Positions 18,866-27,788 of a stretch of 64,000 bases of DNA are shown piece after piece. The position numbers and the translations under genes were made by a program. This DNA comes from Sphingobacterium gobiense (lineage in GTDB: Bacteria; Bacteroidota; Bacteroidia; Sphingobacteriales; Sphingobacteriaceae), in the NCBI RefSeq assembly GCF_002980575.1, contig NZ_PVBS01000002.1:868001-932000 (forward strand). Direction: 5' to 3'. Below the pieces are notes generated by a model. It was not told where the DNA came from, did no database searches, and was given only the letters and a program-made list of their open reading frames with translations. Within the stretch, counting starts at the first letter, position 1. Each line of letters starts with the position of its first letter.

Positions 18866-19262
18866 GTTCTTTTTCCCCGTGAAAAAGAACCAAAAACCTC
18901 GTCGCTTCGGAGATTTGAAATAGTGGATAGTGCTAAGGATGAGTTTCTACAGACTTCAAATCTCCGGATGCGACATTGGAGTGGTAAGGAGGGATAGTAC
19001 AATAGCGGAACGCTCACGATCAGTAATGATAGCGGTTACGCGGGCTATAAACGACCTTATATTGTTCTGCGACCATTTTTCGGCAGGCTATTTCGTAAAA
19101 AACAAAATACTGTCTGAGCGAGGCGAGTTTATTTTGTTTCGGAATAGACAAAGGAAAATAGCAGAACCATATTCAGTCTTGATTTATGGACTCGTGTTTA
19201 TTTTGGTATCCATGAGCTCCCTACGGTCGGTTTTTGTTTCTTTTTTTGTCAAGAAAAAAAGA
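18866..19262 (+). repeat. Dispersed structured repeat, copy A (rpsP-rimM gap)
   Basis: This is a full-length member of a four-copy family. Stem I is GTTCTTTTTC/GAAAAAGAAC (18866-18890, loop CCCGT). Stem II is GTCGC-ttc-GGAGATTTGAA/TTCAAATCTCC...GCGAC (18901-18974). Stem III is a long imperfect hairpin (about 19053-19179) with outer pair TTCTGC/GCAGAA and inner pair AACAAAATA/TATTTTGTT. Stem V is TCTTTTTTT/AAAAAAAGA (19239-19262, loop GTCAAG). About 55 extra bases (around 19180-19235) not seen in the other copies lie before stem V. It fills the gap between rpsP and rimM. No convincing gene lies inside. Confidence 0.85.
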
Positions 19263-19276
19263 TAAAAAATACTATT

Positions 19277-19804
19277 ATGAACATTAACGAAGCATTTTAT
19301 ATAGGCTATATCACAAAAACACGCGGACTAAAAGGCGAATTGCAGCTGTTTTTTGAATTCGAGGATTATGATGAATTAGATCTCGATGTCCTCTTTTTGG
19401 AGGTGAACAAAAAGTTAGTCCCTTATTTTGTAGACAGTATAAAGTTGCACAACAACAGCACAGCGTATTTAAATCTGGAAGACATAGATCATGTGGACAA
19501 AACGAAAGAGCTTATAAAAAAGAAGGTCTATCTGCCCAAGGATAAAATGCCTGAAAGGGATCCAGACGATTTTCGATATACCGATCTTATTGGGTACGTT
19601 GTGGTAGATGAGCACGACGGCGAAATCGGTGAAATAATCGACGTACAAGAGTTTCCACAACAATTTATCGCTACTGTTGATTTTGCGGGAAAAGAATTAA
19701 TGTTTCCTTTGAGTGAAGACCTTATTTTGGGAATTGATGAAGACGAACATATTATAGAAGTGGAGCTGCCGGAAGGCTTGATCGACCTATATCGAGAGTC
19801 CTGA
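19277..19804 (+). CDS. rimM: 16S rRNA processing/maturation factor RimM
   Basis: This 175-residue protein has the RimM N-terminal motif (YIGYITKTRGLKGELQLFFEFEDYDE) and a C-terminal PRC-barrel domain (YTDLIGYVVVDEHDGEIGEIIDV ... ELMFPLSEDLI). RimM binds S19 and helps mature the 30S head. Next to rpsP this is the classical rpsP-rimM order, but trmD and rplS do not follow; metF does. The ATG is 15 bases after repeat copy A, so its promoter or leader lies in or at the edge of that element. Confidence 0.95.
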   Translation: MNINEAFYIGYITKTRGLKGELQLFFEFEDYDELDLDVLFLEVNKKLVPYFVDSIKLHNNSTAYLNLEDIDHVDKTKELIKKKVYLPKDKMPERDPDDFRYTDLIGYVVVDEHDGEIGEIIDVQEFPQQFIATVDFAGKELMFPLSEDLILGIDEDEHIIEVELPEGLIDLYRES

Positions 19805-19869
19805 TCAAAGTTGAATTTCATTTTCATAACTCCTATAACTTCCATATCTTTCGTAACTTTTAGATAAAA

Positions 19870-20826
19870 ATGAAGATTATAGACCATATAAAGAATGCAA
19901 ACGGAAAAACCTTGTTTTCATTCGAGTTATTGCCACCTGCAAAAGGGCAGGGTATCCAGAGTATTTTTAAAACGATGGATGAGCTTATGGAGTTCAAACC
20001 TCCGTTTATTGACGTGACCTATCACCGGGAAGATTATATGTATAAGCAGCATGAGAGCGGGCTGTTGGAACGTGTTGCTTACCGAAAGCGGCCCGGCACA
20101 GTCGCTATTTGTGCGGCTATTATGAATAAGTATAAAGTGGATGCCGTGCCTCATTTAATCTGTGGTGGATTTACGAAAGAAGAGACAGAAAATGCGCTTA
20201 TCGATTTAAACTTTTTGGGTATAGATAATGTATTGGTACTCCGTGGTGACGCCAGAAAAGGCGATCCTGACTTTGTCCCCACACCGGGCGGACACGGTTA
20301 TGCAACGGAACTGCTCCAACAGGTTATTGATATGAATAGCGGGAAGTACTTACATGAAGATATTGAAAGTACGGCGAAAACAGACTTCTGCATAGGCGTA
20401 GCGGGTTATCCAGAAAAGCATTTTGAGTCACCGAATTTTAATACGGACTTTAAATGGCTGAAGAAAAAAGTAGAGATGGGTGCCGAGTTCATCGTAACAC
20501 AGATGTTTTTTAACGTCGAAAAATACAAAGAGTTTGTCACGAAATGTAGGGACAATGGAATCCATGTACCTATTATCCCCGGACTAAAACCCATGACGAC
20601 CAAAAGGCAGTTGATTATGCTACCCAAGATTTTTCATTTGGATATTCCAGAGGAATTAAGCGAAGCGGTAGAAGCGTGCAAAACGAATGCTGAGGTAAGA
20701 CAGGTAGGGGAGGAATGGTTAGTGGAACAATGTAAAGAGCTGATTAAATTTGGGGCGCCTGTGTTACATTTTTACACCATGAGTAATCCAGGGCCGACCA
20801 AGAAAATTGTCGAACGACTGGCTTAG
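19870..20826 (+). CDS. metF: 5,10-methylenetetrahydrofolate reductase
   Basis: This 318-residue TIM-barrel flavoprotein has the MetF start FSFELLPPAKG (catalytic Glu in FSFEL), the folate/FAD loop VLRGDARKGD, and FCIGVAGYPEKH. It reduces 5,10-methylene-THF to 5-methyl-THF, the methyl donor for methionine synthesis. It lies 65 bases after rimM on the same strand. No riboswitch-like structure was seen in that gap. Length is normal for Bacteroidota MetF. Confidence 0.97.
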   Translation: MKIIDHIKNANGKTLFSFELLPPAKGQGIQSIFKTMDELMEFKPPFIDVTYHREDYMYKQHESGLLERVAYRKRPGTVAICAAIMNKYKVDAVPHLICGGFTKEETENALIDLNFLGIDNVLVLRGDARKGDPDFVPTPGGHGYATELLQQVIDMNSGKYLHEDIESTAKTDFCIGVAGYPEKHFESPNFNTDFKWLKKKVEMGAEFIVTQMFFNVEKYKEFVTKCRDNGIHVPIIPGLKPMTTKRQLIMLPKIFHLDIPEELSEAVEACKTNAEVRQVGEEWLVEQCKELIKFGAPVLHFYTMSNPGPTKKIVERLA

Positions 20827-20938
20827 CGATAGATTTTTGATCTGTTAAAATTTGTTAATATACAGGTTTTGATAACAGATATACGTAGTTTTAATGGGCT
20901 AACATAGCTTCATTACCATTAAAAGAAAAATTATTTTA

Positions 20939-23900
20939 ATGAAAAGCTACGATAAAATTAATAATCTAACCGGATGGCTGTGTGCTATCCTCACAACGAC
21001 TGTCTATATTATAACTACGGATCGCTTTACCAGTTGGTGGGATACGGGGGAATTTATTGCTTCTGCTTATAAACTCCAAATCGTTCATCAGCCGGGGGCA
21101 CCCCTGTTTTTAATAATACAAAATATATTTTCAAATTTTGCTTTAGGGGACGTGTCAAAGGTTGCGTACTGGATGAATATAGGTTCTGCAGTATGCAGTG
21201 GGCTCACGATTTTATTCCTCTTTTGGACAATTACAGCGCTTACAAGAAAGATATTCATTGGAAGGAGAGAAACGCCATCAACTTGGACAATAATTCAAAT
21301 GATGCTGGCGGGCGTAATAGGTGCTTTGGCTTATGGCTTTACGGATACATTTTGGTATTCTGCTGTCGAGTCGGAAGTGTATGCCATGTCTTCGTTATGC
21401 ACCGCTGTCGTCTTTTGGTTGATTTTGAAATGGGAGAGAAGATCAGCAGAACCTGATGCTAACCGCTGGCTGATTTTGATAGCCTATATTATGGGGTTAT
21501 CTATCGGTGTGCATTTGCTAAATTTATTGACTATTCCGGCGATAGCCTTGGTGGTTTATTTTAAGAAAAATAAGCATATCACTTGGAACGGGACCGTAAA
21601 ATCATTAGCGATAGGTGTCATGGTACTGGCGTTGATACTTTGGGGCGTTATTCAGTATTCTATACGTATGGCTGCTGCCTTTGATGTCTTTTTTGTGAAT
21701 CAACTCGGGCTGGGATTTGGCTCTGGAATTGTTTTTTTCTTCTTGCTTCTTGTTGGTGGTATAATATGGGGTATTCGGTACAGTGTAAAGCTAAACAAAC
21801 CGATTTTAAATGTCAGTTTATTGAGTTTGAGTTTTATTTGTTTTGGCTATTTATCCTATGCGATGATTGCTATCCGTGCACATGCTGACCCTGCTTTGAA
21901 TAACAACTCACCTGATAATATCTACGCTTTTCTGGGTTATCTCAATCGCGAACAATATGGTAAGGAGCCCTTATTAAAGGGACAGACTTTTGATGCACAA
22001 GTAACGGAGGTAACACCGACGGAAACCTATAAAAGAGGAACGAAAAAATATGAAAAAATCGATGGTGTTTCCCAATATACTTATGATAATGAAATGCTCT
22101 TCCCGCGTCTTTACAGTGAGAAGCATGCGGACTATTATAGAAGCTACCTCGGGTTGGCGACAAACGAAAGACCTACGTTCTCCGATAATCTAAATTTTTT
22201 CATTAGATATCAATTAGGAAACATGTATACTCGTTATTTCTTTTGGAATTTTGCCGGCCGGCAAAATGATGAGCAGAATTATGGTGGATATAGTGAGGGC
22301 AATTGGATTTCAGGATTGAAGTCAATAGACAATCGGTTTGTCGGTGGTCAAACGGATCTCCCGGAATCAATGTATGCCAATCCTAGTCGAAATGTGTATT
22401 ATCTTCTTCCCCTGTTAATAGGTGTGGTTGGTTTAATATGGCACTTCCGAAAAGATAAGCGATTTGCTTCTATAGTCGCATTGCTTTTCTTTTTTACGGG
22501 TGCAGCTATTGTTATTTATCTTAACCAGACGCCTGTTCAACCTCGCGAACGCGATTATGCATACGCTGGATCATTCTATGCCTTTTCGATTTGGATAGGC
22601 TTAGGAGTGTTGGGGCTTATGGACTTTCTGAGTAGGAAGTTTAGTTTAAAGATTTCGACAATTACGTCGGGTCTGGTGTGTTTATTAGCAGCGCCTGTCC
22701 TTTTGATTTCAGAAAACTGGGATGACCACGACCGGTCTGGTAGATCATTAGCACGCGATATGGCCTACAATTATCTCACATCTTGCGAACCCAATGCCAT
22801 TTTGTTTACTTACGCCGACAACGACACTTTTCCACTATGGTATTTACAAGAAGTAGAGGGAATCCGTACCGACGTACGCATTGTCAATTTAAGTTATCTG
22901 CAGTCACATTGGTATGTAAGGCAATTGTCTAACCAGGTGAATGACGCTGCTCCAGTTAAACTAAATTTTGATACAGCTAAGCTAGCGGAAGGTGTTCGAG
23001 ATTACATGCCTTTTGTGGATAGGGGAATAGAAAATTACGTTCACCTCGATTCCTTGTTAGCGTTCTTATTGTCCGATAACCCTACAAATCAAGTTTCAGT
23101 CCAAAAAGGAAGGATGTTAAGCTATTTGCCGGCGAAAAAGATAGAAATGGCGGTCGATAAACAGGCGGTAATAAAGCATCATGTCGTTCCGTCGAACTGG
23201 TCTGATTATGTTGTTGACAAGATGAAATGGGATTATCCTCAGAATCACGTTTCACGAGCGGAATTGAGTTTGTTGTCGATTGTTTTGACGAATAACTGGG
23301 AGAGACCTATTTACTTTACGAATTACACGCCTACAAATCTCATGGCAGGGCTGGATAAGTACATTGTAGATGAAGGTATCGTTCGTAAACTGATGCCGGT
23401 AGAGCTCCCCGATCGGCAAGAAGGGCAAATGATGGCGAATGTGGAAAAGTTATATGAGCACGCAACCCAAAATTTTAGGTGGGGGAAATATGGTTTGCTG
23501 AACTTCGTGGATACAGATTCCCGTCGTATGATGGAGAACTTTATCTATCCGGATGTTTATGCGCAAACGACGCAATTATTGAAACAGCAAGGTGACATGG
23601 AACGAGCGAAAGCTGTTGCCGTTAAAGCTGTCGATATTTTACCAAAACGGAAATATAGCTTAAATGAGGCGCTTACCTACACGGATATTGTAGATACTTT
23701 ATATAAAACAGGGGAAATTGACCTGGCTAATCAGGTAGTGAAGCGCAATGTAGGGTTCGTTAGTGATTATTTAGATTATGCGGAATCCCTCGCTCGGGAT
23801 AAGCCCGATGCTTTAGATGTGCGTAAGATAAGATTTTCTCTGGCCGCTCTAGAGATGTATAATATTATTTTGGAAGATACAAATGAAAGAGAACTATACA

Positions 23901-23953
23901 CCCAGGTGAATGAGGCGTTCACTTACTATAGAGAAAAGTATATAAGCAAATAG
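20939..23953 (+). CDS. GT117/DUF2723 multi-pass membrane glycosyltransferase
   Basis: This 1004-residue protein has the DUF2723 hallmark at the first periplasmic loop (TSWWDTGEFIASAYKLQIVHQPGAP, acidic D-x-x-E as in GT-C transferases). About a dozen membrane segments lie in residues 10-580, followed by a soluble C-terminal region with helical repeats (ERAKAVAVKAVDILPKRKYSLN...). The family resembles protein O-mannosyltransferases and is annotated as glycosyltransferase family 117 in Bacteroidota, where O-glycosylation of exported proteins is general. The particular acceptor here is unknown. It ends at a bidirectional terminator shared with glnS. Confidence 0.88.
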   Translation: MKSYDKINNLTGWLCAILTTTVYIITTDRFTSWWDTGEFIASAYKLQIVHQPGAPLFLIIQNIFSNFALGDVSKVAYWMNIGSAVCSGLTILFLFWTITALTRKIFIGRRETPSTWTIIQMMLAGVIGALAYGFTDTFWYSAVESEVYAMSSLCTAVVFWLILKWERRSAEPDANRWLILIAYIMGLSIGVHLLNLLTIPAIALVVYFKKNKHITWNGTVKSLAIGVMVLALILWGVIQYSIRMAAAFDVFFVNQLGLGFGSGIVFFFLLLVGGIIWGIRYSVKLNKPILNVSLLSLSFICFGYLSYAMIAIRAHADPALNNNSPDNIYAFLGYLNREQYGKEPLLKGQTFDAQVTEVTPTETYKRGTKKYEKIDGVSQYTYDNEMLFPRLYSEKHADYYRSYLGLATNERPTFSDNLNFFIRYQLGNMYTRYFFWNFAGRQNDEQNYGGYSEGNWISGLKSIDNRFVGGQTDLPESMYANPSRNVYYLLPLLIGVVGLIWHFRKDKRFASIVALLFFFTGAAIVIYLNQTPVQPRERDYAYAGSFYAFSIWIGLGVLGLMDFLSRKFSLKISTITSGLVCLLAAPVLLISENWDDHDRSGRSLARDMAYNYLTSCEPNAILFTYADNDTFPLWYLQEVEGIRTDVRIVNLSYLQSHWYVRQLSNQVNDAAPVKLNFDTAKLAEGVRDYMPFVDRGIENYVHLDSLLAFLLSDNPTNQVSVQKGRMLSYLPAKKIEMAVDKQAVIKHHVVPSNWSDYVVDKMKWDYPQNHVSRAELSLLSIVLTNNWERPIYFTNYTPTNLMAGLDKYIVDEGIVRKLMPVELPDRQEGQMMANVEKLYEHATQNFRWGKYGLLNFVDTDSRRMMENFIYPDVYAQTTQLLKQQGDMERAKAVAVKAVDILPKRKYSLNEALTYTDIVDTLYKTGEIDLANQVVKRNVGFVSDYLDYAESLARDKPDALDVRKIRFSLAALEMYNIILEDTNERELYTQVNEAFTYYREKYISK

Positions 23954-23990
23954 CTAGGAGATGAAAATTTGTCTCCTAGCTGTTTTGCTT
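23944..23990. terminator. Bidirectional terminator between GT117 gene and glnS
   Basis: A perfect 10-bp core AGCTAGGAGA/TCTCCTAGCT (23952-23981, 10-base loop) is extended by AAGCAAA/TTTTGCTT with a wobble and one bulge. It sits between two convergent stops, with T-rich arms on both strands. Confidence 0.8.
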
Positions 23991-23991
23991 G

Positions 23992-25662
23992 TTATCCCTT
24001 CTTTACCTCTTTGGCCCAGCTATCTTTTAACGTAACTGTACGGTTAAATACCAAATGTGCTGCTGTAGATTTACTATCCAAGGTAAAATAGCCTAATCTG
24101 ATAAACTGATACCCTTTACCTGCTTCCGCTGTTGCTAAATCAGGTTCGATATAAGCCTTGTTAATGATTTGCAGGCTATTGGGATTGATAGACGCTTTGA
24201 AATCTTCTGCGGCAGCGGGGTTTTCTTCGTTAAACAAACGATCATAAAGCCTAACCTCTGCTTCTTGGGCATGCGCTACTGATACCCAGTGAATTGTTCC
24301 TTTTACTTTCAGTCCCGATGTATCCTCGCCTGATTTTGAGTTAGGAACGTAAGTACAATGTATTTCTGAGACATTACCATCTTCGTCTTTCACAAAATCA
24401 TGGCATTGTACAATGTATGCATGCTTTAAACGTACAGAAAGGCCAGGGCCAAGGCGGAAAAATTTCTTCGGAGGTTCTTCCATGAAATCATCCCGTTCTA
24501 TCCAAAGTTCCTTGGAAAACGGAAGTACACGAGAGCCTTCGCCACCTTCGACTTCCGGGTTGTTTTCCCCGATTAATTCCTCGGTTTGTCCATCTGGATA
24601 ATTGGTAATAACGAGCTTTATCGGATTCAGTACCGCCATCCGTCGCCATGCGGTAGCATTAAGATCTTCCCGGATGCAGAACTCCAATAAGCCAACATCA
24701 ATCATATTTTCCCGTTTTTGTACGCCGATTCGTTCAGCGAAATTACGGATCGAACCAGGTGTATAACCACGGCGTCTTAAACCCGAAATAGTAGGCATAC
24801 GGGGATCATCCCAACTTTCTACATATTTTTCTTTGACCAATTGCAATAATTTGCGTTTACTCATCACGGTATAGGTCATGTTTAAACGGGCAAATTCATA
24901 TTGTTTGGACGGAAAAATTTCTAGTTTTTCAATCAGCCAATCATATAACGGGCGATGCGGAATAAACTCCAATGTACAAATAGAGTGCGTAACTTTCTCA
25001 ATGGAATCTGATTGACCATGAGCAAAATCGTACATAGGATAAATACACCATTTGTCGCCGGTACGGTGATGACTCGCATGTTTTATACGATACAACAACG
25101 GATCACGTAAATGCATATTTGGACTTGCCAAATCTATTTTTGCGCGGAGAACCTTTTCACCGTCTTTATATTTCCCCTCACGCATCTCTTGGAAAAGCTT
25201 TAGGTTTTCCTCGATGCTACGATTACGATATGGAGTCGGTACCCCAGGTTCTGTAGGCGTACCTTTCGAAGCCGCAATTTGTTCGGATGTGCTATCGTCT
25301 ACGTAAGCTAGTCCTTTTTGTATTAAATCGATAGCGTATGTATATAATGTCTCGAAGTAGTCGGAAGTATATAATTCTTCAGCCCATTGAAAACCTAACC
25401 ACTGAATATCCTGTTTGATGCTGTCCACATATTCCGTATCTTCTGTTACGGGGTTAGTGTCATCGAACCGCAGGTTGGTTTTTCCATTATACTTTTGAGC
25501 AAGTCCAAAATTTAGACAAATGGACTTTGCATGACCGATATGGAGATAACCATTAGGCTCAGGCGGAAAACGTGTCAAAACACGTCCGTCATGTTTGCCT
25601 TTGCGTAGATCTTCTTCGATAATCTCCTCAATGAAATTGAGTGGTTTTTCTTCGTTTAACAT
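23992..25662 (-). CDS. glnS: Glutaminyl-tRNA synthetase
   Basis: The 556-residue enzyme has class-I motifs HIGH ([12 protein letters not shown]) and the KMSKS variant VMSKRKL, plus the C-terminal anticodon-binding barrels ([23 protein letters not shown]). The ATG at 25660-25662 begins [15 protein letters not shown]. The frame is open 50 codons further up, but those codons come from repeat copy B and look non-coding. Stem I of that repeat begins only 9 bases upstream of this ATG, so the glnS transcription start must lie within or at the edge of the repeat. TAACTTTG (-7-like, minus strand) is at 25668-25675. Confidence 0.96.
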   Translation of the reverse strand: MLNEEKPLNFIEEIIEEDLRKGKHDGRVLTRFPPEPNGYLHIGHAKSICLNFGLAQKYNGKTNLRFDDTNPVTEDTEYVDSIKQDIQWLGFQWAEELYTSDYFETLYTYAIDLIQKGLAYVDDSTSEQIAASKGTPTEPGVPTPYRNRSIEENLKLFQEMREGKYKDGEKVLRAKIDLASPNMHLRDPLLYRIKHASHHRTGDKWCIYPMYDFAHGQSDSIEKVTHSICTLEFIPHRPLYDWLIEKLEIFPSKQYEFARLNMTYTVMSKRKLLQLVKEKYVESWDDPRMPTISGLRRRGYTPGSIRNFAERIGVQKRENMIDVGLLEFCIREDLNATAWRRMAVLNPIKLVITNYPDGQTEELIGENNPEVEGGEGSRVLPFSKELWIERDDFMEEPPKKFFRLGPGLSVRLKHAYIVQCHDFVKDEDGNVSEIHCTYVPNSKSGEDTSGLKVKGTIHWVSVAHAQEAEVRLYDRLFNEENPAAAEDFKASINPNSLQIINKAYIEPDLATAEAGKGYQFIRLGYFTLDSKSTAAHLVFNRTVTLKDSWAKEVKKG

Positions 25663-25671
25663 AACTACAAA

Positions 25672-26031
25672 GTTACTTTTTTTTACCTCAAAAAAAAGTA
25701 ACCAAAAAAAACTCGTCGCTGGGAATCTTTGCATAATGGGCAGTGCAAAAGGCAAATTTGTACAGATGCAAAATTCCAAGGCGACATCAGACGTTAAGGG
25801 CGGACCGTGCATAATGCGTAGATAAACGCGAACAATAACAAGCAGCTTTTACGCGGATTAAAACGGCCTTATATTGTTTTGCGGTTATTTTTCTGAAGGT
25901 TATTCCGTTCAAAACAAAATAATGTTTGAGCGAAGCGAGTTTTATTTTGTTTAGGAATAAACAAAGGAAAATAGCAAAACCATATTAAGCCTTGACTTTT
26001 TTGTTTCTTTTTTTGTCAAGAAAAAAAGAAA
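25672..26031 (+). repeat. Dispersed structured repeat, copy B (glnS / FAD-like gene gap)
   Basis: Same architecture as copy A. Stem I is GTTAC+T8/A8+GTAAC, a perfect 13 bp with loop ACCTC (25672-25702). Stem II is GTCGC...GGAATCTTTGCA/TGCAAAATTCC...GCGAC (about 25714-25784). Stem III has the outer pair GGCCTTATATTGTTTTGC paired with GCAAAACCATATTAAGCC and the inner pair AACAAAATAA/TTATTTTGTT. Stem V is TTTC+T7/A7+GAAA with loop GTCAAG (26004-26031). It lies between divergent genes, so it carries or abuts both of their promoters. Confidence 0.85.
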
Positions 26032-26055
26032 GACAAAAATTCTGTATTTTCGAAT

Positions 26056-27333
26056 ATGAAACATCTCATAAGCAATAGTTTTCTTTTACTGATTATTATT
26101 TTACAACCTTGTTTCGGACAAAAAGCAAAGAAACCCCAAGTTATTGTATACGGATCGGATCTTTTAGCATTCTCTGTGGCTGTACAGAGCGCTAAATCGA
26201 GTGTTCCAACGATATGGCTAATGGAAGATGAACAACTGCTGCCTGAGTTTTCCACGGAGGAAGTACAAATAGAAACCATGCCGCACATAGATGGTGGGAT
26301 TTGGATGGAACTATTGATGGAAATGGCGCTTGCAAAGTCTCCAGATGATTCATTGGCGAAGGTTGTCAAACGGGAGATGAACCCCCGGCTATTTCAGAAT
26401 GCTGTAGAAAAGGTGTTGCGAAAGCTACCGCAATTAACGGTATTGAGAGGAGAAGATGTGTTATCTATTAAACGAAGAAAGCGAGATTGGGAAGTCCAAT
26501 TGTCCAGTAAACATAAATATGTTGTAAGATGTGTGGTAGACGCATCCCAAAACCAAAAGCTATCGGGACTAGCGGATATAACGTGGAATGACGATATCGA
26601 ACCGATGCAGCCGCTTCATGCATTGTCTTTGGCACAAGTGCGTACATTAGTGACCGCGGGCCAAATTGGTGATACGCTATACGGAGCGCAACTGGCAAAT
26701 ATTTTGGAGGGAGAAAAGGATGGCTTTTTTAACTTTCGAGGGGTAGCGGAGTTGCTAAATGAAAATATAGCGCTAAGTCCTTTTCGGGCTGCGGTAGGAC
26801 AAGCTGTCGGTGCAACGGCAGCTTATTTAGCATTTTTCAAAACTTCTGCTGATAAGGTGGATGTGCGAAAATTGCAAACAGAATTAATGACCTATAGCGC
26901 CCGCATTTTACCTTATCAAGATGTTGCCATTAGTGATGTACACTTTTACGCATTACAACGCTTTGGGTTAGCGAGTGTGTTGCCACATCTACATCAAGGT
27001 GAGGGTTTTCGTTTTCAAAAAGATGAGCGCGTGAGTTTTGATGAAGTAGAACCTATTTTTGACAGATTGTATTCCCGAAGTCAATTATGGTTTTTGGATA
27101 ATCAAGGTGATTATTTCCAATGGAAAGATTTCCTGTCCCTAATCAAATTTGTAGGACTACGTGGGGATGCAATGGATCAGCAGATAGCAAAAGAGTGGTC
27201 GTCAAAGCTTAAATTTGAAGGTAGTTTCGACGAAGAAGCCTTTGTCAGCCGCTATCAATTTGCTGTTATTATGGATCGATATGCTAACCCTTACGTTAAA
27301 GCGGTCACTCAACAAGGAGATTTTATCAATTGA
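26056..27333 (+). CDS. Exported FAD-dependent-oxidoreductase-like protein, diverged
   Basis: This 425-residue protein has a signal peptide (MKHLISNSFLLLIIILQPCFGQ). A Rossmann-like beta-alpha-beta follows at about residues 28-55 (VIVYGSDLLAFSVAVQSAKSSVPTIWL), but the glycine-rich GxGxxG is degraded to YGSDLLA. Later segments (VVRCVVDASQNQKLSGLADI; FRAAVGQAVGATAAYLAFF) match the layout of exported Bacteroidota FAD-dependent oxidoreductases. Whether it still binds FAD is doubtful. It stands alone between two repeat copies. The family call is inference; another exported Rossmann-like protein is possible. Confidence 0.5.
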   Translation: MKHLISNSFLLLIIILQPCFGQKAKKPQVIVYGSDLLAFSVAVQSAKSSVPTIWLMEDEQLLPEFSTEEVQIETMPHIDGGIWMELLMEMALAKSPDDSLAKVVKREMNPRLFQNAVEKVLRKLPQLTVLRGEDVLSIKRRKRDWEVQLSSKHKYVVRCVVDASQNQKLSGLADITWNDDIEPMQPLHALSLAQVRTLVTAGQIGDTLYGAQLANILEGEKDGFFNFRGVAELLNENIALSPFRAAVGQAVGATAAYLAFFKTSADKVDVRKLQTELMTYSARILPYQDVAISDVHFYALQRFGLASVLPHLHQGEGFRFQKDERVSFDEVEPIFDRLYSRSQLWFLDNQGDYFQWKDFLSLIKFVGLRGDAMDQQIAKEWSSKLKFEGSFDEEAFVSRYQFAVIMDRYANPYVKAVTQQGDFIN

Positions 27334-27339
27334 TCTTTG

Positions 27340-27784
27340 TGTACTTTTTTACCTCAAAAAAGTACACAAAAAAATCGTCGCTTCGGAGATTTGACAGGAC
27401 GGGATAGTACTAAGGATGAATTTGTGCAGTTGTCAAATCTCCGGATGCGACATGGGGAGTTAAAGAGGGGATACTGCAAACGCGTATAAAAACGCGATCG
27501 ATATTTGATTGCGGTGATGCGGAAATAAACGACCTAGCATTGTTCCGCGGCCAGCTTTACGCAGAATATTCAGTTAAAACAGCATGTTGTCTGAGCGCTA
27601 GCGAGTTCCATTCTGTTTAGGAATAGACTAGTAAAGGTAGCGGAACAATGCAAGTCTTGACTTTTTGTTTCTTTTTCGTCAAGGAAAAAGAAATTAAAGA
27701 ATATTTAGGAATAGACTAGTAAAGGTAGCGGAACGATGCAAGTCTTGACTTTTTGTTTCTTTTTTTCATCAAGGAAAAAAGAAA
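27340..27784 (+). repeat. Dispersed structured repeat, copy C (longest)
   Basis: Stem I is TGTACTTTTTT/AAAAAAGTACA with loop ACCTC (27340-27366). Stem II is GTCGC-ttc-GGAGATTTGACA/TGTCAAATCTCC...GCGAC (about 27377-27452). Stem III has the outer pair GCATTGTTCCGC/GCGGAACAATGC and the inner AACAGCATG/CATTCTGTT. Stem V is TTTCTTTTT/AAAAAGAAA (27668-27693). The 3' end is then duplicated. The element fills the whole gap between the convergent FAD-like gene and terC, and starts 7 bases after the stop codon of the former. Confidence 0.85.
27616..27784 (+). repeat. Tandem duplication of the repeat's 3' end within copy C
   Basis: Bases 27616-27693 and 27704-27784 are near-identical 78-81 bp units (TTTAGGAATAGACTAGTAAA... 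to the terminal hairpin) joined by about 10 bases. They differ at one base in the GGAACAATG/GGAACGATG stretch and in the T-run and loop of stem V (TCGTCAAGG versus TCATCAAGG). The terminal stem stays paired in both. Confidence 0.9.
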
Positions 27785-27788
27785 AGAA

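Noticed and set aside
18930..19265. 111-codon plus-strand frame inside the rpsP-rimM gap
   Set aside because: It lies wholly in repeat copy A, is not kept in the other copies, and the paired stems explain the sequence better.
25663..25812. N-terminal 50-residue extension of glnS
   Set aside because: It is translated from repeat copy B, has no similarity to GlnS, and the ATG at 25662 matches the family start.
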